DNA from: Rahnella laticis
Lineage (GTDB): Bacteria > Pseudomonadota > Gammaproteobacteria > Enterobacterales > Enterobacteriaceae
NCBI RefSeq assembly: GCF_015644585.1
Contig: NZ_JADOBI010000017.1
Location: 1 to 64,000, forward strand
Direction of reading: 5' to 3'
Length of the DNA stretch: 64,000 nucleotides
Every line of letters begins with the position of its first letter. The first letter of the stretch is position 1. This document shows, one piece after another, positions 28,895 through 37,551 of this stretch. The position numbers were made by a program, and so were the translations under genes. Under the pieces are notes generated by a model. It was not told the DNA's origin. It searched no databases and was given only the letters and a program-made list of their open reading frames with translations.

Positions 28895-29434
28895 ATGTCT
28901 GATTCCCATTCCCCTGAACAACTCCCGATCCATTGGTTTCAAGATCCGAATGACGTGCCAGCGGATGTTGCTGACTGGCTGATGGAAATGGGATCCATGA
29001 CCCGCCGGTTTGAAAAACAGGGTGTTACCGTCACCGTGAAACCGAAAAATGAATGTTTTGTGCGTCGTGATGAGCTGGGTGAAAGCGAAGCGCAGCAGCT
29101 GCCGGAAAGTGCCCGTTATTGGGTTCGCGAAGTGATCCTGTTTGGCGATGCCGAACCCTGGCTGCTCGGACGCACCGTGATCCCGGAAGAAACGCTAACC
29201 GGGCCGGATCTGGCGCTGGTTGATTTGGGCACGGTGCCGCTGGGCCGGTATCTGTTTAGCGGCAACAATCTGACCCGTGATTACATCCATCTGGGACAAT
29301 TAAATACTGAGCAGGGCAGTTTATGGGCGCGTCGCTCGCGGCTTTGCCTGTCGGATAAGCCCCTGCTTCTGACAGAAATTTTTCTGCCAGACTCGCCGGT
29401 TCACCGCCCTGAGGGCAAAGTGGGCCAGGCATGA
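28895..29434 (+). CDS. ubiC: chorismate pyruvate-lyase
   Basis: UbiC converts chorismate to 4-hydroxybenzoate and pyruvate, the first step of ubiquinone synthesis. The 179-residue form has family features such as [47 protein letters not shown] and [23 protein letters not shown]; the paired Arg and Glu residues bind substrate. I chose ATG 28895 because GGAG lies 6 bases upstream. An in-frame ATG at 28868 has a stronger but hairpin-covered site and would add 9 residues. Its stop overlaps the upstream in-frame ATG of ubiA, indicating coupling. Confidence 0.93.
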   Translation: MSDSHSPEQLPIHWFQDPNDVPADVADWLMEMGSMTRRFEKQGVTVTVKPKNECFVRRDELGESEAQQLPESARYWVREVILFGDAEPWLLGRTVIPEETLTGPDLALVDLGTVPLGRYLFSGNNLTRDYIHLGQLNTEQGSLWARRSRLCLSDKPLLLTEIFLPDSPVHRPEGKVGQA

Positions 29435-29463
29435 GTCAAACTAATCCACAAGGAGAACAGAGA

Positions 29464-30342
29464 GTGTCGGGAAGTATGACTCAGGGCACCTGGCGGGATT
29501 ACTGCCGCCTGATGCGCATTGATAAGCCGATAGGTTCCTTGCTGCTGTTGTGGCCGACGCTTTGGGCGTTGTGGCTGGCCCGTGAGGGCGCGCCTTCTGC
29601 CAAAATTTTGCTGGTCTTCGTGCTGGGCGTTTTCTTCATGCGCGCGGCGGGTTGTGTGGTGAATGACTACGCGGACCGTAAATTCGACGGACACGTAAAG
29701 CGCACCGCCAACCGTCCGCTTCCAAGCGGTGCGATCACCGGGAAACAGGCAAAAATCTTGTTTGTCGGCCTGGTGCTGGTGTCCTTCCTGCTGGTTCTGA
29801 CGCTGAACCGGATGACCATTTTGCTGTCTCTCGCGGGGCTGGCGCTGGCCTGGGTTTACCCGTTCATTAAGCGGGTCAGCAACCTGCCGCAGTTTGTGCT
29901 GGGCGCGGCGTTTGGCTGGGCAATTCCGATGGGGTACGCCGCCGTCAGCGGGACGTTGCCTTTGAGTTGCTGGCTGATGTTCATCGCGAACATTTGCTGG
30001 ACGGTGGCTTACGATACGCAATACGCGATGGTCGATCGTGATGATGATTTAAAGATTGGCGTGAAATCTACGGCGATTTTATTTGGTCGTTTTGACACGC
30101 TGATTATCGGCCTGTTGCAGCTGGCAACGCTGGTTCTGATGGGCATTATCGGACACCTTTCTCAGCTTGGCGCGCCGTTCTGGTGGTCATTAGTACTGGC
30201 CGCTGCGCTGTTTGTTCACCAGCAAAAGCTGATTGCCAAACGTGAGCGTGATGCCTGCTTCCTGGCTTTTCGCCAGAATAACTACGTCGGGCTGGTGCTG
30301 TTCCTTGGCATCCTGATGAGTTTATCTGCTTTCAGCTTCTGA
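29464..30342 (+). CDS. ubiA: 4-hydroxybenzoate octaprenyltransferase
   Basis: This inner-membrane enzyme attaches the polyprenyl tail to 4-hydroxybenzoate in ubiquinone synthesis. The aspartate motifs [15 protein letters not shown] and [12 protein letters not shown] bind prenyl diphosphate through magnesium, and about eight to nine membrane segments are evident. I chose GTG 29464 with AAGGAG 8 bases upstream, giving 292 residues (290 in E. coli). An in-frame ATG at 29431 overlaps the ubiC stop and would add 11 residues. It is the second gene of ubiCA and ends at a strong bidirectional terminator. Confidence 0.95.
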   Translation: MSGSMTQGTWRDYCRLMRIDKPIGSLLLLWPTLWALWLAREGAPSAKILLVFVLGVFFMRAAGCVVNDYADRKFDGHVKRTANRPLPSGAITGKQAKILFVGLVLVSFLLVLTLNRMTILLSLAGLALAWVYPFIKRVSNLPQFVLGAAFGWAIPMGYAAVSGTLPLSCWLMFIANICWTVAYDTQYAMVDRDDDLKIGVKSTAILFGRFDTLIIGLLQLATLVLMGIIGHLSQLGAPFWWSLVLAAALFVHQQKLIAKRERDACFLAFRQNNYVGLVLFLGILMSLSAFSF

Positions 30343-30356
30343 GCCTTTCAGGCAAT

Positions 30357-30392
30357 AAAAACGCCCGGTCTTTTTATAAGCTCGGGCGTTTT
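30357..30392. terminator. bidirectional terminator between ubiA and plsB
   Basis: AAAACGCCCG and CGGGCGTTTT form a 10-bp stem, with A and T runs on its two sides, so either strand yields a hairpin with a U tract. It lies between convergent stop codons. Confidence 0.9.
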
Positions 30393-30427
30393 GCTTTAAG
30401 GCGTTATCGCAATGATTTTAACGTCAA

Positions 30428-32908
30428 TCAGTGGTCGGTATCGCGCACGTCCATCTTCGGCTCAGCCGGAGGTTCGGTCGCCTGAGGCAGCTCAGAAGGC
30501 ATACCGGCGCTTTCGATGGTGAGTTTAATATCCGGCGTCATCAGGTCGCTGAGCATGTTGTAAATCTCACGCGTCTGTTCCTGAATCGCATCGCCGCTGT
30601 CGCTGATATACCCTTCAGCGCGCAGTGTGCCGACCAGCGTGGAAAACACCGCTTTGTCGAAGAATTCAGGGGCATTAATGCCGTGCAGCACGGATAAACG
30701 CTGCGCCATAATCCGGCTCTCTTTTTCCAGCGCACCGCGGTTGATGCTTGGATTATTGGTGAGCAGGGAGAACGTAATCGCGTAGCGTTGCAGCGTTTCG
30801 CGGACACCCGCCGCCAGCAGTTGCAGCGTGCGGATACGCGCCGGGTTCAGCGTCAGCTCGTCGTCTTCCAGATGAATGATTTGCTGACGGGCCAGTTCCA
30901 GCGTCAGAATATCCAGCACGTGCGGAAGTTCCGATTTATCGAAATGCATAAACAGTTCAGCTTTCAGCATCGGATAAATCAGCTCGACCTGACGCAGCAA
31001 TTCAGCACGACTCACATGGCGGTGGTGCATCACGATGCTTGAAATCAGCGACGGCAGAACCAGCATATGGTGGATGTTGTTGCGGTAATACGTCATCAGC
31101 ACCGCTTGTTCGCGCGGCAGAACGATGATGTCGCCGATATTGTCTTTCTCGACCTGGAACTTGTTCATGTTCAGGGCGTGATCGAGCAACTGGTCGGCAG
31201 TCAGATCCGGCACCGTCGAATCGGCGTTATACGGCACATTGCGCAGTAATTGCAGATAACAATCAATCTGCTCAGTCAGTTGTTCGCGGGTCAGTGAACG
31301 CTGACGCGATGCCAGCAGCGCGGTACAACACAGGTTCATGGCGTTTGCCGCCGCTGAGTTGTTGATGCGCACCATAATCTGTTCTGCCAGATCCTGAACC
31401 GTTGGCGTCAGCCAGCTCGGACGTTGCGCTTCGATAGGATCGATCGCTTCACGCCAGGTTGGTACGTTCTGGTTCAGATACGTGGTCAGATGCAACGGTT
31501 CACCAAAGTTCACATAACCCTGGCCGAGGTTACGCAGTTTGCGTAAACCGTTGAGCATCTGGGTCAGGCTTTCTTTCTCTTTGGTCGCACCGCGCAATTC
31601 TTTCGCGTAGGTCCCCACTTCCATGACGTGTTCGTAACCGATGTAAATCGGCACTAACGTAATCGGACGTGAACCGCCGCGCAGCATGGCCTGAATAGTC
31701 ATCGCCAGCGTGCCGGTTTTCGGCTCCAGTAAACGCCCGGTACGCGAACGGCCACCTTCCACGAAATATTCCACGGAATAACCACGGCTGAACAGTTCGC
31801 CGAGATATTCACGGAATACCGTCGAATACAGCTTGTTGCCTTTGAACGTACGGCGGATGAAGAACGCACCCAGACGGCGGAAAATCGGGCCAGCGGGCCA
31901 GAAATTCAGGTTGATACCGGCCGCAATGTGCGGAGGAACCAGCCCCTGGTGATAAAGCACGTAGGACAGTAACAGGTAATCCATGTGGCTACGGTGGCAG
32001 GGCACATAAACGATTTCCTGCCCGTCCAGCGCCAGCTGACGCACACGTTCCGCATTATTGACGTTGATGCCTTTATACAGGCGGTTCCACGTCCAGCTCA
32101 GCACGCGATCAGAAAGGCGCACGGCTTCATACGAGAAGTTAGCCGCAATCTCTTCCATCAGCGCGATGGCGTTTTGCTGGGCTTTTTCGTGTGAAATCTT
32201 CTTACTGCGCGCTTCATCTTCAATGGCTTTTTCGATGGCCTTGGACGCCAGCAGCTTATTGAACAAATCCTGTCGCGCTGGCAAACGCGGGCCAACTGCC
32301 GCCAGACGCTGGCGGGAGAAGTGCATACGCGCCACGCGTGCCAGTTTCTGGGCGATGGTTTTGTCGGTTCCGTGCTCAGTCGCCATATAGCGCAGAGAAA
32401 CGGTATTGGAAAAACGGACAAAACTGTCGCGGCCCAGCCACAGCACGGCGAAGAATTTCTGGATCCCGTTCAGCACGCGCAGATGCGGCGTATCGTGGCC
32501 TTCGCGGCCTGGCGCACGGCCAAACATGACCGACACGGGCAGCATCTGAATGTCTAAATCCGGGTTATTACGGTGCAAATCCAGGTAATCGTGGAACAGC
32601 TTTACCGATTCCTGCTTTGGCGTGTAATAAGAGAAAACGCGCGGGCCTTCGGCAATAAACACATGGCTCGGCAGCAGCGTTCCGTCGATTTCCAGCGGAA
32701 TAAGGGGATCAGGCAGATTTTGCGCCAGACACTGCGCGCGCAATGTCAGCAAATCGGCTTTGGAGTTATAAGGCAATACGTACAGAATTGGCCGGGTCGG
32801 GTCTAAGTGCAACTCGGTAACCGGATCTGAAGGTATGACCTTGCTCTTTACCAGCAATGAGAGTGGTAAATTCAATAATGTGTAATAAAGTCTACGCCAA
32901 CCTGACAT
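30428..32908 (-). CDS. plsB: glycerol-3-phosphate 1-O-acyltransferase
   Basis: PlsB acylates glycerol 3-phosphate at position 1, the first step of phospholipid synthesis, at the inner membrane. The 826-residue protein (E. coli about 807) carries the acyltransferase boxes: HRSHMD (His305 to Asp310, the HX4D pair), [21 protein letters not shown] and [11 protein letters not shown]. The C-terminal tail is rich in Pro and Glu ([14 protein letters not shown]). It is divergent from dgkA across 138 bases. This is the usual plsB-dgkA-lexA neighbourhood. Confidence 0.97.
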   Translation of the reverse strand: MSGWRRLYYTLLNLPLSLLVKSKVIPSDPVTELHLDPTRPILYVLPYNSKADLLTLRAQCLAQNLPDPLIPLEIDGTLLPSHVFIAEGPRVFSYYTPKQESVKLFHDYLDLHRNNPDLDIQMLPVSVMFGRAPGREGHDTPHLRVLNGIQKFFAVLWLGRDSFVRFSNTVSLRYMATEHGTDKTIAQKLARVARMHFSRQRLAAVGPRLPARQDLFNKLLASKAIEKAIEDEARSKKISHEKAQQNAIALMEEIAANFSYEAVRLSDRVLSWTWNRLYKGINVNNAERVRQLALDGQEIVYVPCHRSHMDYLLLSYVLYHQGLVPPHIAAGINLNFWPAGPIFRRLGAFFIRRTFKGNKLYSTVFREYLGELFSRGYSVEYFVEGGRSRTGRLLEPKTGTLAMTIQAMLRGGSRPITLVPIYIGYEHVMEVGTYAKELRGATKEKESLTQMLNGLRKLRNLGQGYVNFGEPLHLTTYLNQNVPTWREAIDPIEAQRPSWLTPTVQDLAEQIMVRINNSAAANAMNLCCTALLASRQRSLTREQLTEQIDCYLQLLRNVPYNADSTVPDLTADQLLDHALNMNKFQVEKDNIGDIIVLPREQAVLMTYYRNNIHHMLVLPSLISSIVMHHRHVSRAELLRQVELIYPMLKAELFMHFDKSELPHVLDILTLELARQQIIHLEDDELTLNPARIRTLQLLAAGVRETLQRYAITFSLLTNNPSINRGALEKESRIMAQRLSVLHGINAPEFFDKAVFSTLVGTLRAEGYISDSGDAIQEQTREIYNMLSDLMTPDIKLTIESAGMPSELPQATEPPAEPKMDVRDTDH

Positions 32909-33046
32909 AAAAACGTGAAGCCTCTTGTTAGCAATTTCGCCGCAAGGATACCAGAAAGCTCAGACGAGATCTGTGGTGATGAGATACCATTAAACCGCTA
33001 AAATGCGCAAAACCCGCAGGACAATATTTCAAGGATCAGTAACAGA

Positions 33047-33415
33047 ATGGCGAACCAAGTCACTGGATTTACCCGCATCTATAAAGCCGCAGGCTATTCC
33101 TGGAAAGGCCTGAAGGCCGCATGGCAAAATGAAGCCGCTTTCCGGCAGGAGGCCAGCGTTGCTATCCCGCTAATTTTATTATCTTTCTGGCTGGATGTAA
33201 GCAGTATAGAACGTATCCTGCTGATTGGCTCTGTCGTGCTGGTGTGTGTGACTGAACTGCTTAACAGCGCCATTGAATCCGCGATTGACCGAATCGGGCC
33301 TGAGTTTCACGTCCTGTCCGGGCGTGCGAAAGATATTGGCTCCGCCGCCGTACTTCTGACCATCATATTGGCGATTTTTGTCTGGGTCAGCATCTTTTGG
33401 CCGCGATGGTTCTGA
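33047..33415 (+). CDS. dgkA: diacylglycerol kinase
   Basis: DgkA phosphorylates diacylglycerol to phosphatidate, recycling lipid left from membrane-derived oligosaccharide synthesis. The 122 residues equal the E. coli length. It has an amphipathic N terminus (WQNEAAFRQE with active-site Glu), three membrane helices, and the signature ELLNSAIE at residues 70-77 with catalytic Glu. It is divergent from plsB and 119 bases upstream of lexA. Confidence 0.97.
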   Translation: MANQVTGFTRIYKAAGYSWKGLKAAWQNEAAFRQEASVAIPLILLSFWLDVSSIERILLIGSVVLVCVTELLNSAIESAIDRIGPEFHVLSGRAKDIGSAAVLLTIILAIFVWVSIFWPRWF

Positions 33416-33489
33416 TTTGGAATCTGCATTCCAGGAATTGTCGTTATGCCCTGTTTTTATTCAATCTTAGGTTTTCATTGACCGTTTAG

Positions 33490-33526
33490 CTGTATATACT
33501 CACAGCTAGACTGTATAAACAACCAG
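33490..33526 (+). promoter_or_regulatory. two LexA (SOS) boxes upstream of lexA
   Basis: CTGTATATACTCACAG (33490-33505) is a perfect CTGT-N8-ACAG box. CTGTATAAACAACCAG (33511-33526) is a second box with one changed base. The pair is spaced as in the E. coli lexA operator and ends 8 bases before the start codon. TATACT (33495-33500), inside the first box, is a plausible -10. LexA therefore represses its own gene. Confidence 0.95.
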
Positions 33527-33534
33527 GGGGCGGA

Positions 33535-34143
33535 ATGAAAGCTTTAACGACCAGACAACAAGAGGTCTACGACCTTATTCGCGATCATATCTCCACCACC
33601 GGTATGCCACCGACCCGCGCAGAGATTGCATCCCGTCTGGGGTTCCGTTCCCCGAACGCGGCGGAAGAACACCTGAAAGCGCTGGCGCGTAAAGGCGTTA
33701 TCGAGATCGTTTCCGGTGCTTCGCGCGGTATTCGTCTGCTGATGGAAGAAGAAGAAGGTTTACCGCTGATTGGCCGCGTTGCCGCCGGTGAACCGCTGCT
33801 GGCTCAGCAGCACATCGAAGGACATTATCAGGTCGATCCGGCCATGTTTAAACCGAGTGCAGATTTCCTGCTGCGCGTCAGCGGGATGTCGATGCGTGAT
33901 ATCGGTATTCTGGATGGCGACCTGCTGGCAGTACACAAAACGCAGGACGTCCGTAACGGGCAAGTTGTCGTTGCGCGTATTGATGATGAAGTCACGGTTA
34001 AACGCCTGAAGAAACAGGGCAGTGTTGTTCAGCTGTTGCCTGAAAACAGCGAATTCCAACCGATTGTGGTTGATTTGCGTGAACAGAATTTCAGCATTGA
34101 AGGTCTGGCGGTTGGCGTTATCCGCAACGGCGACTGGATCTAA
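33535..34143 (+). CDS. lexA: SOS repressor LexA
   Basis: LexA represses SOS genes and cleaves itself when RecA filaments form. The 202-residue protein has the usual length. It has a winged helix-turn-helix at 1-70 ([26 protein letters not shown]), the Ala84-Gly85 cleavage site in RVAAGEP, and the catalytic dyad Ser119 (SGMSM) and Lys156. GGGGG precedes the ATG. Two SOS boxes control it. In E. coli dinF follows in the same operon; here it does not. Confidence 0.98.
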   Translation: MKALTTRQQEVYDLIRDHISTTGMPPTRAEIASRLGFRSPNAAEEHLKALARKGVIEIVSGASRGIRLLMEEEEGLPLIGRVAAGEPLLAQQHIEGHYQVDPAMFKPSADFLLRVSGMSMRDIGILDGDLLAVHKTQDVRNGQVVVARIDDEVTVKRLKKQGSVVQLLPENSEFQPIVVDLREQNFSIEGLAVGVIRNGDWI

Positions 34144-34532
34144 TCTGCGCTTAAGCTTTACGTTACAGGTGCGTTGGCCGCCTCTGACGCGCCTGTAAAA
34201 TCACTATCTCATCGCCCTGTTTTGGGGCGTTGTTGTTTTAAGCATTGCTCAAAAACTCTTTCGATAAAATCCTCTTTCTTACGTGTTATTCGCTGCGTTC
34301 CTGTTCAGACCAAATGTCGGATTTGCACTCTTTGTGCCCTGAATTACCGGCCTTTTTCAGTCAGACAGATTTCAATTCCACGTTATTTCCTGCTTTGGAT
34401 TAATCCTAATAGTGGTTTTTATCCCTGTTTTGGGAAGACGAATCCGCATTCTCTACTAAGCTTTGAAGTGTTAAGGACGGGCTGCCAACAAACGTGCAGC
34501 TCCACAACCCAAGGTAACAGGAGATATTTATT
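34144..34532 (+). other. lexA-yjbJ intergenic region lacking dinF
   Basis: This 389-base stretch holds a hairpin at 34163-34198 (TTACAGGTGCGT pairing with ACGCGCCTGTAA, one G-T pair), probably ending the lexA transcript although no T tract follows. The remainder is leader for yjbJ. A 120-codon open frame across it is Cys- and Ser-rich, without family resemblance or a ribosome site, and looks spurious. No trace of dinF is visible. Confidence 0.5.
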
Positions 34533-34742
34533 ATGAATAAGGACCAAGCCGACGGTAACTGGAAGCAGTTCAAAGGGAAAGTGAAAGAACAGTGGGGTAA
34601 GCTGACTGATGACGACCTGACAGTCGTTGAAGGTAAACGTGATCAGCTGGTAGGTAAGATTCAGGAGCGTTATGGCTATCAGAAGGATCAGGCCGAGAAA
34701 GAGCTCAAGGATTGGGAATCTAAAAACAAATATCACTGGTAA
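34533..34742 (+). CDS. yjbJ: CsbD-family stress protein YjbJ
   Basis: The 69-residue, highly charged, all-helical protein has the CsbD pattern: MNKDQADGNWKQFKGKVKEQWGKLTDDDL, then EGKRDQLVGKIQERYG and a Lys/Glu-rich tail ending KNKYHW. Family members are abundant small cytoplasmic proteins in stationary phase or osmotic stress; the molecular role is unknown. CAGGAG precedes the ATG. It is monocistronic, between lexA and zur as in E. coli. Confidence 0.93.
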   Translation: MNKDQADGNWKQFKGKVKEQWGKLTDDDLTVVEGKRDQLVGKIQERYGYQKDQAEKELKDWESKNKYHW

Positions 34743-34770
34743 CACGCGACTCCCCCTCGCGTATCAGTGA

Positions 34771-34818
34771 CGTATCCTGAGTTATTGCTGCTCCTACCCG
34801 GAACACTTTCAGGATACG
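34771..34818 (+). terminator. possible yjbJ 3' hairpin
   Basis: CGTATCCTGA and TCAGGATACG are perfect 10-base inverted repeats separated by 28 bases, starting 29 bases after the yjbJ stop. There is no T tract. It may terminate or stabilise the yjbJ transcript. Confidence 0.35.
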
Positions 34819-34936
34819 GGTACAAGGATGTACCCAACCTTCAATATCTTCCTTCTACACCTTAAATTATCCGTTATGCTGCGTTAAAACCCTTCCGCTT
34901 TACGCCTTTTGAAACCCATCAAAAACACCTGATATA

Positions 34937-35446
34937 TCAACGTTTTTTCACCACAATGCTGTGGTCGTGTTCGCAATGATCGTGACTGTCGCAGGTTTCA
35001 ACAACTTTGCATTCGGCACATAAGCCATGCGCTTCAACGACCGAATGACGCAACTCAAAGCCGGATTCAAGCGCCAGTTTCGCCAGACGTTCTTCAATAC
35101 CGTCTGTGGTTTTTTCCGTGACCAGCCCGCAGCGGTCACAGATAAACAGTGCAGAAGTGTGGCTTGGCTCTTCGAAATGATGGCAAAGCACATAGCTGTT
35201 TGCCGATTCAACCCGATGAATAAACCCTTGTTCCAGCAGGAAATCCAGCGCCCGGTAAACCGTTGGCGGTTTGGCCTGTGGCTCGCTGACCCGCAGCAGA
35301 TCCAGCAAGTCATAGGCGCTGATCGCACCGGGTTGTTGCGCCATCAGTCGCAAAACTTCCAGCCGCTGCGGTGTAAGACGAACATTGCGCTGCTGGCAAA
35401 GTTCTTCAGCTTGTGAAAGTAATTTTTCCGGATTATTCAGGGTCAT
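34937..35446 (-). CDS. zur: zinc uptake regulator Zur
   Basis: Zur is the Fur-family zinc sensor that represses high-affinity zinc uptake. The 169-residue protein has an N-terminal winged helix (RNVRLTPQRLEVLRLM, PPTVYRALDFLLEQGF). The structural zinc-site cysteines are in FICDRCG and GLCAECK, and sensor His residues lie in HHFEEPSHTS. The C terminus is His-rich (CDSHDHCEHDHS). I chose the ATG at 35446 (MTLNNPEKLLSQ), which matches the E. coli length; an in-frame ATG at 35491 lacks a ribosome site. The ribosome site at 35446 is itself weak. Confidence 0.95.
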   Translation of the reverse strand: MTLNNPEKLLSQAEELCQQRNVRLTPQRLEVLRLMAQQPGAISAYDLLDLLRVSEPQAKPPTVYRALDFLLEQGFIHRVESANSYVLCHHFEEPSHTSALFICDRCGLVTEKTTDGIEERLAKLALESGFELRHSVVEAHGLCAECKVVETCDSHDHCEHDHSIVVKKR

Positions 35447-35612
35447 AGCAACATTCTCTGAGCGCAGATTGGGATAAATAGGCCACATCATGCAGCCATT
35501 CTTAATTTTATCATGCTTCAGCCAGATCGACGAATTATGCGCCGCTCAGTTGTGAGGTTACACGGGAGCAAAGTCGCTAAACCGGGCAAGATGCCGAATC
35601 TTTGTTCTGTGG

Positions 35613-35618
35613 TATAAT
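35613..35618 (+). promoter_or_regulatory. dusA extended -10 promoter element
   Basis: TATAAT is preceded directly by TGG, giving an extended -10 (TGnTATAAT), about 70 bases upstream of dusA. No good -35 is visible, as is common for this promoter class. Confidence 0.6.
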
Positions 35619-35630
35619 CAGCGATTAACT

Positions 35631-35656
35631 TCCCTCTGGCCGCCGTGCCGGAGGGA
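35631..35656 (+). other. stable hairpin in the dusA 5' leader
   Basis: TCCCTCTGGC pairs with GCCGGAGGGA (one T-G pair) around a CGCCGT loop. It begins near the predicted transcription start and ends 32 bases before dusA. It could stabilise the mRNA 5' end or affect translation. Confidence 0.5.
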
Positions 35657-35688
35657 GCGCCACGAACCCCTCAGCGAATGTCAGGCCG

Positions 35689-36732
35689 ATGTCAGAAACT
35701 CAACACGCAATGCCCCGAAACGCCATGCCCACAACCCAGCCATATTCCGCTCAGCGTTTTTCCGTTGCGCCGATGCTTGACTGGACCGACCGCCACTGTC
35801 GCCATTTCCATCGCCTGATGACCGGCCAGACGTTGCTGTATACCGAAATGGTCACTACCGGCGCGATTATTCATGGCAAAGGTGATTATCTGGGCTTTGG
35901 CAGTGAAGAACATCCGGTGTCTTTGCAGCTGGGCGGCAGCAATCCGGCCGATCTGGCGCACTGCGCGAAGCTGGCAGAAGAACGTGGCTATGACGAGATC
36001 AACCTGAACGTCGGTTGCCCGTCAGATCGCGTGCAGAACGGTATGTTCGGTGCCTGCCTGATGGGGCAGGCGTCGCTGGTGGCGGATTGCATTAAAGCGA
36101 TGCGCGATGTGGTGTCGATTCCGGTCACCGTCAAAACCCGCATCGGGATTGACGATCAGGACAGCTACGAATTTCTCTGCGAGTTCATCCGACAGGTGTC
36201 TGAAAACGGCGGCTGCGATACCTTTATCATTCATGCCCGTAAAGCCTGGCTTTCCGGCCTGAGCCCGAAAGAAAACCGTGAAATTCCGCCGCTGGATTAC
36301 CCGCGTGTTTATCAGCTCAAGCGTGATTTCTCCCATCTGACGATGGCGATTAACGGCGGCATTAAAACGCTGGAAGAAGCCAAAACGCATCTGCAACACA
36401 TGGACGGCGTGATGGTAGGCCGCGAAGCCTATCAGAATCCGGGCATGTTGCTGAGCGTAGATCAGGCACTGTTCGGTTCGCAGGCACCGGTGAAAACCGG
36501 GCCGGAGATCATCCGCGCGCTGTATCCGTACATCGAAGCCGAGCTGAGCAAAGGCACTTATCTGGGTCATATTACCCGCCATATTCTGGGTCTGTTCCAG
36601 GGTGTGCCGGGTGCGCGTCAGTTCCGCCGTCATCTCAGCGAAAACGCACACAAAGCGGGCGCGGGCATTGACGTCGTTGAGCAGGCGCTCTCGATGGTCA
36701 GCCAGCCGCAGGAAGCGCCGGTTCAGGCGTAA
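35689..36732 (+). CDS. dusA: tRNA-dihydrouridine(20/20a) synthase
   Basis: DusA uses FMN and NADPH to reduce uridines 20 and 20a of tRNA. The 347-residue protein begins its TIM barrel at [15 protein letters not shown]. It has [10 protein letters not shown], the signature [20 protein letters not shown] with the catalytic Cys, and [16 protein letters not shown]. The start is uncertain: ATG 35689 is used, but ATG 35725 ([12 protein letters not shown]) would give 335 residues, closer to the E. coli protein. It is divergent from zur, as in E. coli. Confidence 0.95.
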   Translation: MSETQHAMPRNAMPTTQPYSAQRFSVAPMLDWTDRHCRHFHRLMTGQTLLYTEMVTTGAIIHGKGDYLGFGSEEHPVSLQLGGSNPADLAHCAKLAEERGYDEINLNVGCPSDRVQNGMFGACLMGQASLVADCIKAMRDVVSIPVTVKTRIGIDDQDSYEFLCEFIRQVSENGGCDTFIIHARKAWLSGLSPKENREIPPLDYPRVYQLKRDFSHLTMAINGGIKTLEEAKTHLQHMDGVMVGREAYQNPGMLLSVDQALFGSQAPVKTGPEIIRALYPYIEAELSKGTYLGHITRHILGLFQGVPGARQFRRHLSENAHKAGAGIDVVEQALSMVSQPQEAPVQA

Positions 36733-36785
36733 GCGTCTTCAAAATCGACGTGAGCAAATTCACTACCAGTTAGTCAGATTCACTA

Positions 36786-36818
36786 TTTTTTCGCAGGCCG
36801 TTTGCGCCTGCGAAAAAA
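36786..36818 (+). other. 13-bp inverted repeat between dusA and pspG
   Basis: TTTTTTCGCAGGC and GCCTGCGAAAAAA are perfect inverted repeats around a 7-base loop. The T and A runs are inside the stem and reversed relative to an intrinsic terminator, so on either strand the U tract would be 5'. It lies 40-70 bases upstream of the pspG sigma-54 promoter, the region where PspF would bind. Confidence 0.55.
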
Positions 36819-36857
36819 TTTCCCCTGTTAAATCAGTTAATTATTTCCCCTCTCACT

Positions 36858-36874
36858 CTGGCACGCTTCTTGTA
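36858..36874 (+). promoter_or_regulatory. pspG sigma-54 promoter
   Basis: CTGGCACGCTTCTTGTA matches the -24/-12 consensus YTGGCACG-N4-TTGCA with one changed base (TTGTA) and correct 12-base GG-to-G(C/T) spacing. In E. coli pspG is transcribed from a sigma-54 promoter activated by PspF, so control is conserved. Confidence 0.9.
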
Positions 36875-36935
36875 ATAGCTTCATCGTGTTTTGACATTAC
36901 GTCTTACTGCACACTGGCTTATTAAGGAGCACCCG

Positions 36936-37172
36936 ATGCTGGAAATTCTTTTCGTGCTTGGTTTTTTCTTTATGCTGATGCTGACCGGCATTTCCCTGCT
37001 GGGCATGGTGGCGGCGCTGATCGTGGCATTTGGTCTGATGATGTTGGGCGGCTTCTTTGTGATTGTTATTAAAATGTTGCCGTGGCTAGTTTTAGCGGTC
37101 GTCGCCGTCTGGATTTACCGGACATTTATCCGGCCTGACGAACCAAAATATCGCCGTCGCCGCCTGCCATAA
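36936..37172 (+). CDS. pspG: phage shock protein G
   Basis: PspG is a small inner-membrane effector of the phage-shock (envelope stress) response. The 78-residue protein starts MLEILFVLGFFFMLMLTG and has two to three hydrophobic stretches followed by a short basic tail (PKYRRRRLP); E. coli PspG has 80 residues. I chose the ATG at 36936 with AAGGAG upstream, not an in-frame start at 36891 that would fall within the 5' leader. A sigma-54 promoter lies 62 bases upstream. Confidence 0.95.
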   Translation: MLEILFVLGFFFMLMLTGISLLGMVAALIVAFGLMMLGGFFVIVIKMLPWLVLAVVAVWIYRTFIRPDEPKYRRRRLP

Positions 37173-37279
37173 AAGAGTCGGACGATGAGCGATTTTCATA
37201 ACTTCATGAAATAGAAAAGGTTGATGGCGGCGTTTTGAGCACAAAAAAATGTAAACGTTACATCTATAACTTTTACTTA

Positions 37280-37295
37280 TGTGCTAGCGATCACA
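37280..37295 (+). promoter_or_regulatory. CRP site in the pspG-qor gap
   Basis: TGTGCTAGCGATCACA matches TGTGA-N6-TCACA at 9 of 10 conserved bases. About 30 bases upstream lies ATGTAAACGTTACAT (37249-37263), a near-perfect palindrome of the kind bound by LacI-family repressors. No protein gene begins downstream on this strand, so the sites imply control of a noncoding transcript or a lost gene. Confidence 0.6.
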
Positions 37296-37299
37296 AGCT

Positions 37300-37544
37300 G
37301 GATCAGAATGTGCGGTCGAAATGCATAAATCATATTTTTTAACATGGGTGACTGTTAGGATGGAATTCATACGTGGTCAGCAGGCCGCAAAATGAATTCA
37401 TCAAGTCCGGTGAGGCACACAATAGTCACACAAGTGACACCGCCCTCCGGATTTACCCGGCAGTACCCTACAGCAGTACCCGTCTGAACTCAGAGGTTGT
37501 CTGTATCAGGCAGTAAAAAAGGCTTCCTTCTGGAAGCCTTTTTT
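37300..37544 (+). ncRNA. candidate small RNA between pspG and qor
   Basis: The 379-base gap contains no credible ORF but has a CRP site (37280-37295), a LacI-type palindrome, internal stems and a very strong terminator at its plus-strand end. One stem is GTCAC-ACAA-GTGAC (37426-37439), enclosed by CCGGTG and CACCG. The qor gene on the other strand also ends here, so the terminator alone could serve qor. The combination of activator site, foldable sequence and terminator suggests a CRP-regulated small RNA of roughly 200-245 bases. The 5' end is not determined, and I do not recognise a known sRNA family. Confidence 0.4.
37515..37544. terminator. bidirectional terminator downstream of qor
   Basis: AAAAAAGGCTTCC and GGAAGCCTTTTTT form a perfect 13-bp stem around TTCT. 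The A and T runs make it functional on both strands: for qor on the minus strand and for any transcript from the pspG-qor gap on the plus strand. Confidence 0.92.
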
Positions 37545-37551
37545 GCGTCTG

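Noticed and set aside
34174-34536. 120-codon open frame between lexA and yjbJ
   Set aside because: Low-complexity Cys/Ser/Arg product, overlaps the yjbJ leader and start, and lacks a ribosome site.
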